Shown: one piece after another, positions 27,566-36,915 of the stretch
Numbering within the stretch: the stretch's first letter is position 1
Layout: every line of letters begins with the position of its first letter
NCBI GenBank assembly: GCA_965204655.1
Contig: OZ241998.1
Location: 2,294,001 to 2,358,000, forward strand
Source: CATQHL01 sp965204655
GTDB lineage: Bacteria > Actinomycetota > Acidimicrobiia > Acidimicrobiales > CATQHL01
DNA length: 64,000 nucleotides
Reading direction: 5' to 3'
Translations under genes and position numbers: made by a program
Notes under the pieces: model-generated
The model's database searches: none
Told to the model about the DNA's origin: nothing
Seen by the model: only the letters and a program-made list of their open reading frames with translations

Positions 27566-29326
27566 TTAGAGCGAGCGCACCACCGGGCTGCAGAACGAAA
27601 GCGTCGCCTGCTCCACGAAGCCCTTGTCCAGCAGCGAGTACTGAGGGATAGCCGTGATCGGCAGGAAGATCAGCCACATGAACGGGTTCGGCAACCCGCA
27701 GCCCAACTCGTGCGCCGCCGCTATCAGCCGATCCTCCGCCTCCACCATCTCAGCGGGGGAGATGTCGCTCATTATGCCCGCAAAGGGCAGGGCGAGTTCG
27801 GCCAGGATCTCGCCGTCGCGCGCCACCACCTGACCGCCGTTCAATTCGATGACCCGGTTGACCGCCGTAGCCATTGAGGCGACGTCCGCCCCCAGGCACA
27901 CCACGTTCTCGTCGTCGGGCGAGAGCGACGACGCCAGCGCACCGGAGTGCAGGCTGAACCCCGACATGAAGGCGGTAGAGCGCGACCCAGTGTCGTTGTA
28001 GCGCTCAATGACCGACACGTAACTCACGTCGATTTCCGGGTTCGCAAGCACCAGCCCGTCTCTCACTTCCAGCTCTACGTCCCGCCGCAGGCGTATAGGT
28101 ATTTCCGGCGGCACGAGCATGGAGATGGCTTCCACGCGTCCATCTTCAAGGTCGGTGCGAAACAGCAGGTCGTCGGGAGTTACCGGCGTGAGCGAGAACG
28201 TACGCATCAACTCCGCCGGGCGCTCCGGAGGCGTTAGTTCCAGCGCCAGACCGCCTTCAGAGGCGACCAATTTGCCCCCCCAATAGACGGCCGACACGTC
28301 GAATTCGGTCAAGTCCTTCACCAGCAGGATGTCGGCGAAGCGGCCCGGTGCCACCGCCCCCACCTTGTCGTCCACGGCCAGGGCGTCGGCTGCGTTGATA
28401 GTGACCATCTGAATGGCCGTCACCGGATCTACGCCCTCGGCGATGGCTCGACGCAGGATGTGGTCCATGTGTCCCAGCCTCACCAGCGTGGAGGTGTCGG
28501 TGTCGTCGGAGCACAGGCACACCCTGCGGGTCGGCAGGCCAGCCTCTGTGACCGCCTTGATGCAGTCGGCCAGGTTGTGCGCCATCGTCGCCTCTCTCAG
28601 CAGGCAGAACAGCCCGTTGCGCAGTTTGTCGATGGTCTCCTCTTTGGAGAAGCACTCGTGATCGTCTCTCGCTCCGCAGTTGGCGTAGGCGCCCAAGGCC
28701 AGCCCTGTCACGAAGGGTGCGTGGCCGTGCACCGGCAGCTTGTGCTCCTCGCACAGACCGATGGACTCGATCACGTCGCTGTCTCCGGCTCGGATGAAGT
28801 CGAACGTGGTCTCAGCGATGCCGTTCGCCTCCTCCCACGTCATCGCCTTGCGGTGGTCGTCAGGGCCGACGCTCGCCCCCAGCGTGCCCGGTGGAATGGT
28901 GTAGGGGATCTTGCACGGAGGGGGGTTGAAGATGCGTATCGGCAGCCCTTCCGCCTCGTCGAGCATGTAGCGGATTCCGTCTATTCCCTTCACCGGAGCG
29001 ATCTGATCGAACGCAGTGCAGACCGACGTAGTGCCGTGCGGCAGCACCGCCGAGACGAAGCCCGTGATCGACAGCTTGGTGACCTCGGTGTGCACGTGCG
29101 GGTCGATCAGACCCGGGACAATGTGCATGCCCGAGGCGTCCACGATCTGAGTGTCTTCGCCTACGGTCTCGCTCACGTCGCCGATGGCGGCTATCACATC
29201 GCCTGCCACCGCCACGTCCGCTTCGTAGACCTCAGCGGTGAAGACGTTCACGAGCTTGCCGCCTTCAAACACCAAATCGGCCTTCCGCTTGCCAAGTCCT
29301 ACGTCAATGGCGCGCTGGTTGTACAT
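27566..29326 (-). CDS. ade: Adenine deaminase
   Basis: 586 residues, the usual length. The N-terminal amidohydrolase domain has GLIDPHVHTEVTKL and the metal/acid site VCLCSDDTDTSTL. The AdeC C-terminal domain has RYNDTGSRSTAFMSGFSL. GLPNPFMWLIFLPITAIPQY near the end is typical of the family. It converts adenine to hypoxanthine and ammonia. It is probably the third gene of a leftward group with the glutamine-synthetase-like and P450 genes, after a 180-nt gap. Confidence 0.93.
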   Translation of the reverse strand: MYNQRAIDVGLGKRKADLVFEGGKLVNVFTAEVYEADVAVAGDVIAAIGDVSETVGEDTQIVDASGMHIVPGLIDPHVHTEVTKLSITGFVSAVLPHGTTSVCTAFDQIAPVKGIDGIRYMLDEAEGLPIRIFNPPPCKIPYTIPPGTLGASVGPDDHRKAMTWEEANGIAETTFDFIRAGDSDVIESIGLCEEHKLPVHGHAPFVTGLALGAYANCGARDDHECFSKEETIDKLRNGLFCLLREATMAHNLADCIKAVTEAGLPTRRVCLCSDDTDTSTLVRLGHMDHILRRAIAEGVDPVTAIQMVTINAADALAVDDKVGAVAPGRFADILLVKDLTEFDVSAVYWGGKLVASEGGLALELTPPERPAELMRTFSLTPVTPDDLLFRTDLEDGRVEAISMLVPPEIPIRLRRDVELEVRDGLVLANPEIDVSYVSVIERYNDTGSRSTAFMSGFSLHSGALASSLSPDDENVVCLGADVASMATAVNRVIELNGGQVVARDGEILAELALPFAGIMSDISPAEMVEAEDRLIAAAHELGCGLPNPFMWLIFLPITAIPQYSLLDKGFVEQATLSFCSPVVRSL

Positions 29327-29508
29327 CTATCCGTCTCCCGTCTGTTGTTTTGTTTGCCGAGCCGCTTGGAGCGATGCCGCTAGCAGTTTATATTTTCACG
29401 CTTTCCCGCGTCCGGCCCGCCTGCCCGCTGCGCTGCCGCTCCGCCCGCTGCGCCTGCGCCACCCGCTCTCCGTCTGGCTGCCTGCCCCTGCGCGCCGTCC
29501 CGGCCTGC

Positions 29509-30795
29509 TCAGGCTGCACGCACCCTGACGGGCAGGTGCTTGATCCCGCCGATGAAGTTGGAGCGCAGCCGCTCCACTTCGCCCGCCAACTCAATGCTGC
29601 GAGCCCTCAACAGCAAAGCCTCAAAGATCAGCCGTATCTCCAAGCGCGCCAGCCAAGCGCCCAGACAGAGGTGCGCATCGTGCAGACCGAAGGCAGCGTG
29701 CTCGTTGGGTGTGCGGCTCACGTCAAAGCGGTAAGGCCGAGAAAATCGGGTCTCGTCGTAGTTGGCCGAGACGTACCACATCACCACCTTGTCTCCGGCT
29801 CGCACAGCAGCGCCGCCCAGCGTGGTGTCGCTCACAGCCGTGCGGCAGAAGTGCATCACGGCGCTCGTCCAGCGCAGTATCTCCTCCACGGCTATCGGCA
29901 GCCGAGAACGGTCCTCGGCCAGGACAGCGAACTGGTCGGGGTGGGTAATAAGGGCGTGCATCCCGCTCGTGATGGAGTAGCGGGTGGTGTCGTTGCCCGC
30001 CGCCACCAGCAAGGCGAAGAAGTTCCTGAACTCCCCGGCACTCAGACGGCTGCCGTCCTCGGCGGGCGCCAGCAGGGCTGTGGTGAGATCCTCCCTCGGG
30101 CGTCGCCGCCGCTCTCCTGCCAGAGCGTCCGCATACTCAAAGACCTCCAGGGTGGCCGGACTGCGAAACGGGATCAGACGGAACCGCTCGGTGTCAGTGC
30201 GGTCAATGACGAAGTCGGTGTACTCGGGGTCGGCGTTCCCCAGCATCGCATCCGCCCAGTGGGCGAGTTGCTCAGCGTCGGAATCGGGCGCACCCAGCAG
30301 GGCGGCCACCACCCGCATAGGCAGACGTCGGGAAATCTCCTTGGCGAAGTCGAACTCCTCGCGTTCCAGCGCCTCGTCCACGATCTCCTCCGCCAGGCTT
30401 CGCAGCATCCCCGAGCGCTCCTCTACCGCCCGGCGGGTGAACCCCCTGTTCACCAGCCGCCTCAGACGCGTGTGCTCCGGGGGGTCGAGTTCCTGCATCG
30501 AACGCCGAGCCTCCAGGGCGTCGGGCTCCATCCGTTCCAGCGTGACCCCCTGAGTGCACGTGAAACGCTTGTAGTCCCTGCCCACGGCGCTGACGTCGTC
30601 GTAACCGACGACCGACCAGCACGCCCTCTTCTCGTTCCAACTCACCGGTTCCCTGCGCCGAAGGCGGGCAAAGGCTGCGTGCGGAATTCCGTTCAGATAG
30701 GTGTCGGGGTCGTAGATGTCGGCGTACGGGTCGCCGTGATGAAACTCTTCGTCCTCTCCGGCGTTCTCAGGGCTAGTGGAAGGCGAGGTACTCAT
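29509..30795 (-). CDS. Cytochrome P450
   Basis: 428 residues, soluble bacterial class. The I-helix oxygen-activation motif is AGNDTTRYS. The K-helix ExxR is in EEILRW. The haem loop is FGLHDAHLCLGAWLARLE with the Cys ligand. Substrate unknown. It overlaps the end of the glutamine-synthetase-like gene by 23 nt, so co-translation is likely. The ferredoxin and reductase at 13.5-15 kb could supply electrons. Confidence 0.94.
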   Translation of the reverse strand: MSTSPSTSPENAGEDEEFHHGDPYADIYDPDTYLNGIPHAAFARLRRREPVSWNEKRACWSVVGYDDVSAVGRDYKRFTCTQGVTLERMEPDALEARRSMQELDPPEHTRLRRLVNRGFTRRAVEERSGMLRSLAEEIVDEALEREEFDFAKEISRRLPMRVVAALLGAPDSDAEQLAHWADAMLGNADPEYTDFVIDRTDTERFRLIPFRSPATLEVFEYADALAGERRRRPREDLTTALLAPAEDGSRLSAGEFRNFFALLVAAGNDTTRYSITSGMHALITHPDQFAVLAEDRSRLPIAVEEILRWTSAVMHFCRTAVSDTTLGGAAVRAGDKVVMWYVSANYDETRFSRPYRFDVSRTPNEHAAFGLHDAHLCLGAWLARLEIRLIFEALLLRARSIELAGEVERLRSNFIGGIKHLPVRVRAA

Positions 30796-32197
30796 TCAGT
30801 TCCCAGTCCGTGACGGCGCGGGCGTAGCGCGCCCATTCGGCGCGCTTCATCGCCGCGAAGTGAGCGATCACCTCCGGCCCGAAGGCCTCGATCACGGCGG
30901 TGTCAGCCTCCAGGGCGTCTAGCGCCAGGGCGAGGTTCTCCGGCACGCAGCGCTCCGTGTTGGCCGTCTCCAATCCGTCGCTTTCCTCCGGCGGCGGAGG
31001 ATCCAACTTCTCCTCTATGCCCAGTCGAGCCCCGGTGAGCATCGCCGCCGCAGCCAGATAGACGTTCGCCGCCCCGTCAGCCAGACGATGCTCCAGGCGC
31101 GCTGCCATCTCCCTGCCCGGAGGTACTCGCACCGCCGCCGACCGATGGTCGTAACCCCAGTTCGCCCAGTAGCCCGCCAACTGTCCAGGCATCAAGCGCT
31201 TATAGGCGTTCACCGTGGGGGCGCACAGAGCCGAGAGCGCCTCGTGGTGGGCGAGCAGCCCGGCGATGCTGCGTCGCGCCAAGGTAGAAAGCCCGTCGTC
31301 AGCATCCTTGTCGGAGTACAGGTTCTGCTTTTTATATTTGTCTTTGCGGCTGGGATCGGCGTGGGTAGCGGCCGCTTGGATGTCCGGGTCGAGTGGGTCA
31401 TCCTCTCCGCCTTGGACGCTGAGATGTATATGAGTCCCGTTCCCGCCTCGGTCGCCTAGCGGCCTACCCAAAAACGTCATCCGCAGCCCGCGCTTCTGCG
31501 CCACTTCCCGGCAGAGCAGTTTGAGCAAGAACGCGTTGTCCAAGGCCGCCATGGCCTCTCCGTAGGCAACCGTCAACTCAAACTGCGCATTGTCGTATTC
31601 GCTAGCGGCGGTTTCCACGGGGATGCCGCAGCGCTCAGCAGCGTCCAGAATTTCCTCAATCAACCCGACCGGATCCGCCAGAGCCCCCGTGCCGTAGCAG
31701 TGGGCGCCCGGCGTGTCCCACGGCACCCAGCGCCCGTCGGGGTCGCGCTGAAGCACGTACGCCTCTAGCTCCACTCCCATTCTCGGGCTGCCCCCAGCGG
31801 CTGCGGCAAATCCCTCAACGGCCCGCTCGGCGGCGTGCCGTGGGCAGATTGCCAGCGGCTTCCCGTTGCGTTGCAGGCTGGCTATGACCACGCCGACCCC
31901 CTCCTCCCAACTCGGTCTCACGTCATCCGCTAAGTAGTGGGCCGTCATGTCCCCCATCCCCTCTAGCACCTCTGCCCCCGGCGCTGGAATGAGGTCGCGG
32001 TCGTACCCCACGCCGAAAATGGTCGTGGAAAAGGAGACGTCGTCGCCCGCCGCCGACGCCGGAACATACTTGCCGCGGGCGAAGCCGTACTGGTCGGGGA
32101 AGAGCACCCGGATGCGCCGATAGCCCGCTGGGGCGTAGGCCGATGAAGCGTCATAAGGGGTGGAGCTAGACGTGATGTGCGGGGTAGGGGGGTTCAC
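30773..32197 (-). CDS. Glutamine-synthetase-family ligase (GlnA-like, gamma-glutamyl-amine synthetase type)
   Basis: 474 residues. The catalytic metal and ATP sites are MGVELEAYVL, EYDNAQFELT and GNGTHIHLS. NAYKRLMPGQLAGYWANWG and RVPPGREMAARLEHRLADGA form the glutamate/amine side. DWELNEYLAFH ends the protein. These marks and the short N-terminus fit the GlnA3/PuuA-like group, which glutamylates amines rather than making glutamine. A PuuD-like hydrolase at 33.8 kb would complete such a gamma-glutamyl route (inference). It is divergent from the BMP lipoprotein gene. Confidence 0.87.
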   Translation of the reverse strand: MNPPTPHITSSSTPYDASSAYAPAGYRRIRVLFPDQYGFARGKYVPASAAGDDVSFSTTIFGVGYDRDLIPAPGAEVLEGMGDMTAHYLADDVRPSWEEGVGVVIASLQRNGKPLAICPRHAAERAVEGFAAAAGGSPRMGVELEAYVLQRDPDGRWVPWDTPGAHCYGTGALADPVGLIEEILDAAERCGIPVETAASEYDNAQFELTVAYGEAMAALDNAFLLKLLCREVAQKRGLRMTFLGRPLGDRGGNGTHIHLSVQGGEDDPLDPDIQAAATHADPSRKDKYKKQNLYSDKDADDGLSTLARRSIAGLLAHHEALSALCAPTVNAYKRLMPGQLAGYWANWGYDHRSAAVRVPPGREMAARLEHRLADGAANVYLAAAAMLTGARLGIEEKLDPPPPEESDGLETANTERCVPENLALALDALEADTAVIEAFGPEVIAHFAAMKRAEWARYARAVTDWELNEYLAFH

Positions 32198-32415
32198 AGC
32201 ATGGATTCTTACGCCAAATCGCGCTCATGCAGTCTCAGCCCTGACGAGTAGGCTTGTATCGTCTGTATTGCTTCCTGCCGTCTTGCGTGTCGCTTAGCCG
32301 GCTTCCAGACGAGAGGAGATGACAGATTGCTCGTTATACCTCAGGCAGGATGCCTAAACGGCAAGACGCCGAAAGTCAGGTTGACTAAAGAAACCACACA
32401 CGATGGGGAGAGACC

Positions 32416-33600
32416 ATGAACACCCGCCGGACTAGTAAGAACCATCCTCAAAGGGAGCGCATTTCCGTGAAGATGCTCACAGGAGTGCTTGCGCTCGCTC
32501 TGCTCGCAGCGTCTTGCGGCAGCAGCGACACCACCGAAACCAGCCCGCCGCCAGCACCGGCTCCGGCTTCCGAACCGGCACCAGCGCCGCCCCTAGCTGC
32601 AGTGCCGGCTCCAGAGCCGGCCCCTGACCCCTCGCCGCCCGCGGCTCCAGCCACCGAGGGCAGAGAGCTGAAGGTGGCGCTGCTCTTGCCGGGCATCAAG
32701 AACGACAACTCCTTCAGCCAGTCAGCTGCCGAAGGTCTAATCGCCGCCGCAGCAGCCGACGGCAACATCGACTTCCGGATGCTCGAGGAGATCGTCGAAC
32801 CCACCGATTCGCTGCCTGCCATCCGGAACTTTGCCAGCCAAGGCTTCGACCTCATCATCGGACACGGAATCGAGTACGTAGACCCGATCATGGAGTTGTA
32901 CGGAGAGTACCCCGAAGTCAATTTCGTGATGACCGGCGGAGTTATCTCACCGGGCGCAGACCCGCAGGACAACGTCGTGGACTGGCTCTACAACACGCAG
33001 GACATGGCTTATCCAAACGGGATTCTCGCCGCCCACGCCATAGTGGGCGACACGATCGGCATCGTCGGCGGCCCGGAGTTCGACTTCGTCAAGATCATGC
33101 ACCTTGCTTTCCAGCAGGCCGTGGGCTCGATCAACCCCGACATCAATTTCCTCGAGGGTTTCGTGGGCGACTTCATCAACGTCCAGAAGGCTGCCGAGGT
33201 GACTCAGTCGCTGATCGACCAGGGAGCAGATCTGATCTACTGCTCAGGCGACGGCATTTGTATAGGCTCCGCCCAGTCAGCCTCGGCTGCAGGCGTGCCG
33301 CTCTTGGTAGGTTTCGGTTCGCAGATGGAGACCGCCCCCGACATCTACCTCTCAGCCACGGTGATTCGACTCAGCGAACTCTTCCAAAACTACTTCGACC
33401 TGGTACGCAGCGGCGAGTTCGGTAACGCCTTCTTCCCCGGGAGCATCCAGAACGGCGGCATCGAAGTCTTGCCGGTCAACATGGAAGCAACCGTGGAGAC
33501 CGCAACGAGCCTCCAGGAACTGCAGCAGATTCAGGATGACCTAGTTGAAAGCGTGCAGTCGGGAGAGTTCGAGATCCCGTTCCCGATTCCTGCTTCCTAA
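32416..33600 (+). CDS. BMP-family nucleoside-binding lipoprotein
   Basis: 394 residues. The leader ends in a lipobox (LLAASC), followed by a Pro/Ala-rich stalk of about 50 residues and then the Med/BMP domain: VALLLPGIKNDNSFSQSAAE, FDLIIGHGIEYVDP, and DLIYCSGDGICIGSAQSA. BMP proteins capture nucleosides for NupABC-type importers, so this is the likely partner of the permeases at 19.9-22.1 kb although it is 10 kb away. The ribosome site is GGGGAGA. The 218-nt upstream region carries short hairpins (AGGCA/TGCCT and CGGC/GCCG) that I could not match to a known riboswitch. Confidence 0.92.
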   Translation: MNTRRTSKNHPQRERISVKMLTGVLALALLAASCGSSDTTETSPPPAPAPASEPAPAPPLAAVPAPEPAPDPSPPAAPATEGRELKVALLLPGIKNDNSFSQSAAEGLIAAAAADGNIDFRMLEEIVEPTDSLPAIRNFASQGFDLIIGHGIEYVDPIMELYGEYPEVNFVMTGGVISPGADPQDNVVDWLYNTQDMAYPNGILAAHAIVGDTIGIVGGPEFDFVKIMHLAFQQAVGSINPDINFLEGFVGDFINVQKAAEVTQSLIDQGADLIYCSGDGICIGSAQSASAAGVPLLVGFGSQMETAPDIYLSATVIRLSELFQNYFDLVRSGEFGNAFFPGSIQNGGIEVLPVNMEATVETATSLQELQQIQDDLVESVQSGEFEIPFPIPAS

Positions 33601-33615
33601 CGGCCTTAACGTCTA

Positions 33616-33645
33616 AGGGGGGCGCTTCCAGGGAGGCGCCCCCCC
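33616..33645 (+). terminator. Strong hairpin after the BMP gene
   Basis: GGGGGGCGC pairs perfectly with GCGCCCCCC across a 10-nt loop, starting 16 nt after the stop. A second hairpin (CCGTCGG-TTT-CCGACGG, 33654-33670) follows. No long T run is present, as is common for actinobacterial terminators. Confidence 0.65.
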
Positions 33646-33821
33646 TCAGGCCGCCGTCGGTTTCCGACGGGCAGCGACAGCAAACCAACACCGCCAGCAG
33701 ACCACCCTGGCTTTCGGGCGCAACGCTCCCCGGCGGGGCGCTCCCCTGCGCTCATTCCGAAACCTCCCTTGGGGAAGGCCTCCCACGGGGATCGTAGACT
33801 CAGGCCCAGGAACTCCCGTCG

Positions 33822-34601
33822 TTGAGGGACACGTCGAGAAGGGACACGTTCATAAACGAGACGCTCAAAACCCAAGGCGGCGACAGGCCGCCTCCCTTGA
33901 TAGGCCTCCCCGGCCGCCGCGCCCCGAGTGGAGAACTAGGCAAGCTCCCCAAGGCGATGTCACACCTCTCCGTAGAGGTCTTTTTCTACGACTACGCTCG
34001 GCGAGTCGCCTCCTCCGGCGGCTTGCCCGTTCTCATCTCCCTAGAGACCGATTCCGAGGCGGTGATGGAGCGCCTCGACGGGATGGTGTTGCCGGGCGGC
34101 CCCGACATCGACCCGGCGCTCTACGGAGCCGAGCCCGAGACCGATCTGATGAACCCAGAGGCCGACCGAGACGCCCAGGAACTGGAGTTGCTCGAAGCCG
34201 CCGCCAAGGCGGAGGTGCCCGTGCTCGGCATCTGCCGCGGTCTGCAAATGGTGAACGTCTGGCGCGGTGGAACCTTGAATCAGAACGTCCCCGAACACGG
34301 ATTCTTTGAAGACCCTCCGCACTTGCTTCAGCACGAGGTCGTCATCACCCCAGGCAGCCGCCTGGCCGAGGTTTACGGAGAGAGCATGCAGGTCAACTCC
34401 CTCCACCACCAGACAGTCGACCGACTAGGCAACGGACTGGAGGTCACCGCCTGCACCCCCGACGGCTCGGTGGAAGGCCTTGAATGCGAAGACGCTCCGG
34501 TGGTGGCCGTCCAGTGGCACCCCGAACTATTAGAAAATCACTGCGCCCTCTTTGACTGGTTCGTAAAATGGACCCAGCAAGTACGCAAACAAGCGAGATA
34601 G
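33822..34601 (+). CDS. Class I glutamine-amidotransferase-like gamma-glutamyl hydrolase (PuuD-like)
   Basis: 259 residues. The nucleophile elbow is LGICRGLQMVNV, the partner His-Glu is VQWHPE, and MVLPGGPDIDPALYG marks the peptidase C26/PuuD group. It releases glutamate from gamma-glutamylated amines or polyglutamates. The start is unsure. TTG at 33822 has no ribosome site and encodes a non-conserved leader built from a small duplicated GGGACACG segment; TTG at 33898 (LIGLPGRR) is the alternative. Its last 34 nt overlap the antitoxin start given here. Confidence 0.85.
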   Translation: MRDTSRRDTFINETLKTQGGDRPPPLIGLPGRRAPSGELGKLPKAMSHLSVEVFFYDYARRVASSGGLPVLISLETDSEAVMERLDGMVLPGGPDIDPALYGAEPETDLMNPEADRDAQELELLEAAAKAEVPVLGICRGLQMVNVWRGGTLNQNVPEHGFFEDPPHLLQHEVVITPGSRLAEVYGESMQVNSLHHQTVDRLGNGLEVTACTPDGSVEGLECEDAPVVAVQWHPELLENHCALFDWFVKWTQQVRKQAR

Positions 34602-35329
34602 TGGGGGAGGGAGTTTTCGAGTTGGAGGAAGATTTCCGCAGAACTGTTCCGCTCTACTCCATTGCTGAGGCGGCACGCATACTTGATATGAGTCCTTCCA
34701 CGATGCGCAGTTGGATTACGCAGAGTGTTTCGTCCCGAAGAAATGCCAGAGGGGAGCGTGAACCAATAGTGACGTCCATTGACGTTGTTCGACCTGTTGA
34801 TTGGAGAATACCTTTCGTGGGGTTGGCCGAGGCGTACGTTCTTTCATTCCTAAGGAAGCGCGGTATTTCAATGCAGCGCATACGCAGGGCTGTCGATGCC
34901 CTGAAAAAAGAAAATAGTATTGATCACGCACTAGCTTCTAAAAGGTTGTTTACCGACAAATTTGACTTGTTCTATGAGTACGAAGAAGAGAACAAAGACC
35001 GGGTAGATCTCAAACTCGTTAGACCTTACGACGGTCAGACAGTCATAGTCTCGGTTATTGAGGACTTGCTAGAACTCATTACTTACGCAGACGACGACGA
35101 CAAATACGCCAGGCGCTTACGCATTGATCGATATGGCGAGGCCAACGTAGTGGTCGATCCTGAAATGTCTTTCGGAAGGCCTATCTTTGCCGATACCGGA
35201 GTTCGGATATGCGACGTCCTTGGTCGCGTGGAGGCAGGCGAAGATCTGAGTGAAGTGGCCCAGGACTACGACATTTCAGAGGCGAAAGTCAGAGCAGTTT
35301 GCGATGTCGAGTATTCAAAAGCTGCCTAA
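34568..35329 (+). CDS. DUF433 antitoxin with N-terminal helix-turn-helix
   Basis: 253 residues in the longest form. Residues about 30-60 form a MerR-like helix-turn-helix (YSIAEAARILDMSPSTMRSW). The C-terminus is a DUF433 domain (GRPIFADTGVRICDVLGRVE, then EVAQDYDISEAKVRAV), known from VapB-like antitoxins paired with VapC45-type toxins. Starts are uncertain: the ATG at 34568, GTG at 34601, or TTG at 34619, which has GGGAGGGAG 8 nt upstream. The toxin gene overlaps its end by 26 nt. The DNA is visibly AT-richer than its neighbours, which suggests transfer. Confidence 0.8.
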   Translation: MDPASTQTSEIVGEGVFELEEDFRRTVPLYSIAEAARILDMSPSTMRSWITQSVSSRRNARGEREPIVTSIDVVRPVDWRIPFVGLAEAYVLSFLRKRGISMQRIRRAVDALKKENSIDHALASKRLFTDKFDLFYEYEEENKDRVDLKLVRPYDGQTVIVSVIEDLLELITYADDDDKYARRLRIDRYGEANVVVDPEMSFGRPIFADTGVRICDVLGRVEAGEDLSEVAQDYDISEAKVRAVCDVEYSKAA

Positions 35330-35735
35330 GATATTCACGGATCGTTGTCTCGGAAATAAAAAGGTACCGGAGAGATTACGCCAGAACGGGTTAGACGTCA
35401 TAACTATGTCAGAGCATTACGGGGAGGAGCTCAGCCAGAAACTACAGGGAGATGAAGAGTGGCTTAAGATGGTAGGTGATAGGGGTTGGATAGTATTTAC
35501 AAAAGATCAAGGTATACGAAGAAACGATCCGGAAAAACAAATTGTTGTAAAACACAAAGTCAAGTGCTTTAGCATAGCTAACAGCAAGAATTTGGATGGC
35601 AAAGCTCTGGCAGACAGATTCCTAAGAAATCTGGATTCCATAATAAAAGCTTCCCTGAATGACGGGCCAATGTTTTACAACGTGGCTGAGCACGGGATTA
35701 CAAAAGTCGATTTAGGATTTGGTTCGCCGCCTTGA
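35304..35735 (+). CDS. VapC45-like PIN-domain toxin
   Basis: 143 residues from an ATG inside the antitoxin gene. KIFTDRCLGNKKVPERLRQN, then GDEEWLKMVGDRGWIVFTKD and FLRNLDSIIKA, follow the PIN_VapC45/DUF5615-like pattern with acidic residues at the expected ends of the first and fourth strands. The predicted role is an RNase restrained by the upstream DUF433 protein. AT-rich codon use matches the antitoxin and differs from deoC, 6 nt downstream. Confidence 0.78.
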   Translation: MSSIQKLPKIFTDRCLGNKKVPERLRQNGLDVITMSEHYGEELSQKLQGDEEWLKMVGDRGWIVFTKDQGIRRNDPEKQIVVKHKVKCFSIANSKNLDGKALADRFLRNLDSIIKASLNDGPMFYNVAEHGITKVDLGFGSPP

Positions 35736-35741
35736 TGCGGT

Positions 35742-36908
35742 GTGCAGGAGAGTGTGCCGCGGGTTACGCATCGCAATAGCGTTATTGGGGTGAAGACGTT
35801 TGCGACCCGCTTGGAAGGCGGCGCTGCGACCGACGCTGCGGATGCTTCTGCTGTCGTCGCCGTCGCTGCCGATCGACCCCTGCGGTCGGGCGCGTCCACC
35901 CCTGCTGCGTCCGACGAACTCCTGCCCGATCCGCTCTTGGGATTGACAATCACGCCCGTAGACGCCGTCGGTCTGAACGAACGGGCCGCCGCCCTCGCCA
36001 AGCGCTCCATCAAGACCTCCGCTAAGGCAGCCGCCCTGCGGCTGGCGGTCTCCTGCATGGATCTCACCACCCTTGAGGGAGCAGACACCCCTGGCAAAGT
36101 GCTTTCGCTCTGCGGCAAGGCGCTCCGCCCCGAACTAGCCACCCCCGACCCCGTCGCCCCCGCGCCCCCCGCCTCCCCCTCCGCCCCGCCCGTCGCCCCC
36201 GCCCCTGCTCCTCCCCCTACTCCCGCCTCCGCCCCCGCTCCTCCCGTCGCAGCCGTCTGCGTTTATCCCGAACTCGTCCCCGTCGCCTTAGACGCCCTGT
36301 CCGGAACGAGCGTGCGGGTGGCTTCCGTGGCGGGGTCGTTCCCGGCAGGTCTCGGCCCCCTCGCTGTCCGCCTAGAGGAAATCCGCTGCGCAGCCGCCGC
36401 CGGAGCGCATGAGATCGACATAGTCCTGAACCGCTCCGCTTTTCTAGCTGGCCGCTATCGGCAGGCATTCGACGAGGTCGCTGCGTCCAAGGAAGCGGCG
36501 GGCAGAGCCTGCCTCAAGGTCATCCTGGAAACAGGCGAACTCGGCTCCTACGACGCAGTGCGCCGCGCCTCAATGCTCGCAATGGCCGCCGGGGCGGACT
36601 TCATCAAGACATCCACTGGCAAGATAGGCACCTCCGCCACGCTCCCCGCAGCGCTGTGCATGGCCGAAGCCCTGCGAGAGTTCGCCGACTCCGAGGGGCG
36701 GTTGGTCGGGCTGAAGGTGGCCGGCGGGATACGCACCGCCAAGGAATCCTTGCAATATCTCGTGGTCGTCGCCGAGACCCTCGGAGTTGACTGGCTCACG
36801 CCGCAACTCTTCCGCATCGGCGCCTCCAGCCTGCTCAACGACGTGCTTCTTCAGCTCGACCGACTTCGCCTAGGCCGCTACGTGCGAGCCGACAAGACCC
36901 TCGCCTGA
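35742..36908 (+). CDS. deoC: Deoxyribose-phosphate aldolase with Pro/Ala-rich internal insertion
   Basis: 388 residues against about 225-260 in compact relatives. CMDLTTLEGADTPGKVLSLC starts the barrel. The Schiff-base Lys is in GADFIKTSTGK, and LKVILETGEL and RIGASSLL are also conserved. Between LCGKALRPE and VAAVCVYPELV, where E. coli DeoC has about six residues, lies a stretch of roughly 40 Pro/Ala/Ser residues. It sits on a surface turn, so the fold may tolerate it. An N-terminal extension of about 100 residues precedes the barrel. The enzyme splits deoxyribose-5-phosphate to acetaldehyde and glyceraldehyde-3-phosphate; the next gene can oxidise the aldehyde. The start is GTG. Confidence 0.92.
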   Translation: MQESVPRVTHRNSVIGVKTFATRLEGGAATDAADASAVVAVAADRPLRSGASTPAASDELLPDPLLGLTITPVDAVGLNERAAALAKRSIKTSAKAAALRLAVSCMDLTTLEGADTPGKVLSLCGKALRPELATPDPVAPAPPASPSAPPVAPAPAPPPTPASAPAPPVAAVCVYPELVPVALDALSGTSVRVASVAGSFPAGLGPLAVRLEEIRCAAAAGAHEIDIVLNRSAFLAGRYRQAFDEVAASKEAAGRACLKVILETGELGSYDAVRRASMLAMAAGADFIKTSTGKIGTSATLPAALCMAEALREFADSEGRLVGLKVAGGIRTAKESLQYLVVVAETLGVDWLTPQLFRIGASSLLNDVLLQLDRLRLGRYVRADKTLA

Positions 36909-36915
36909 GCAGCCG

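Noticed and set aside
32200..32415. Riboswitch upstream of the BMP lipoprotein gene
   Set aside because: Small hairpins and a GTCAGG segment recall a cobalamin-type 3' end, but the rest of that or any other known aptamer core is not there.
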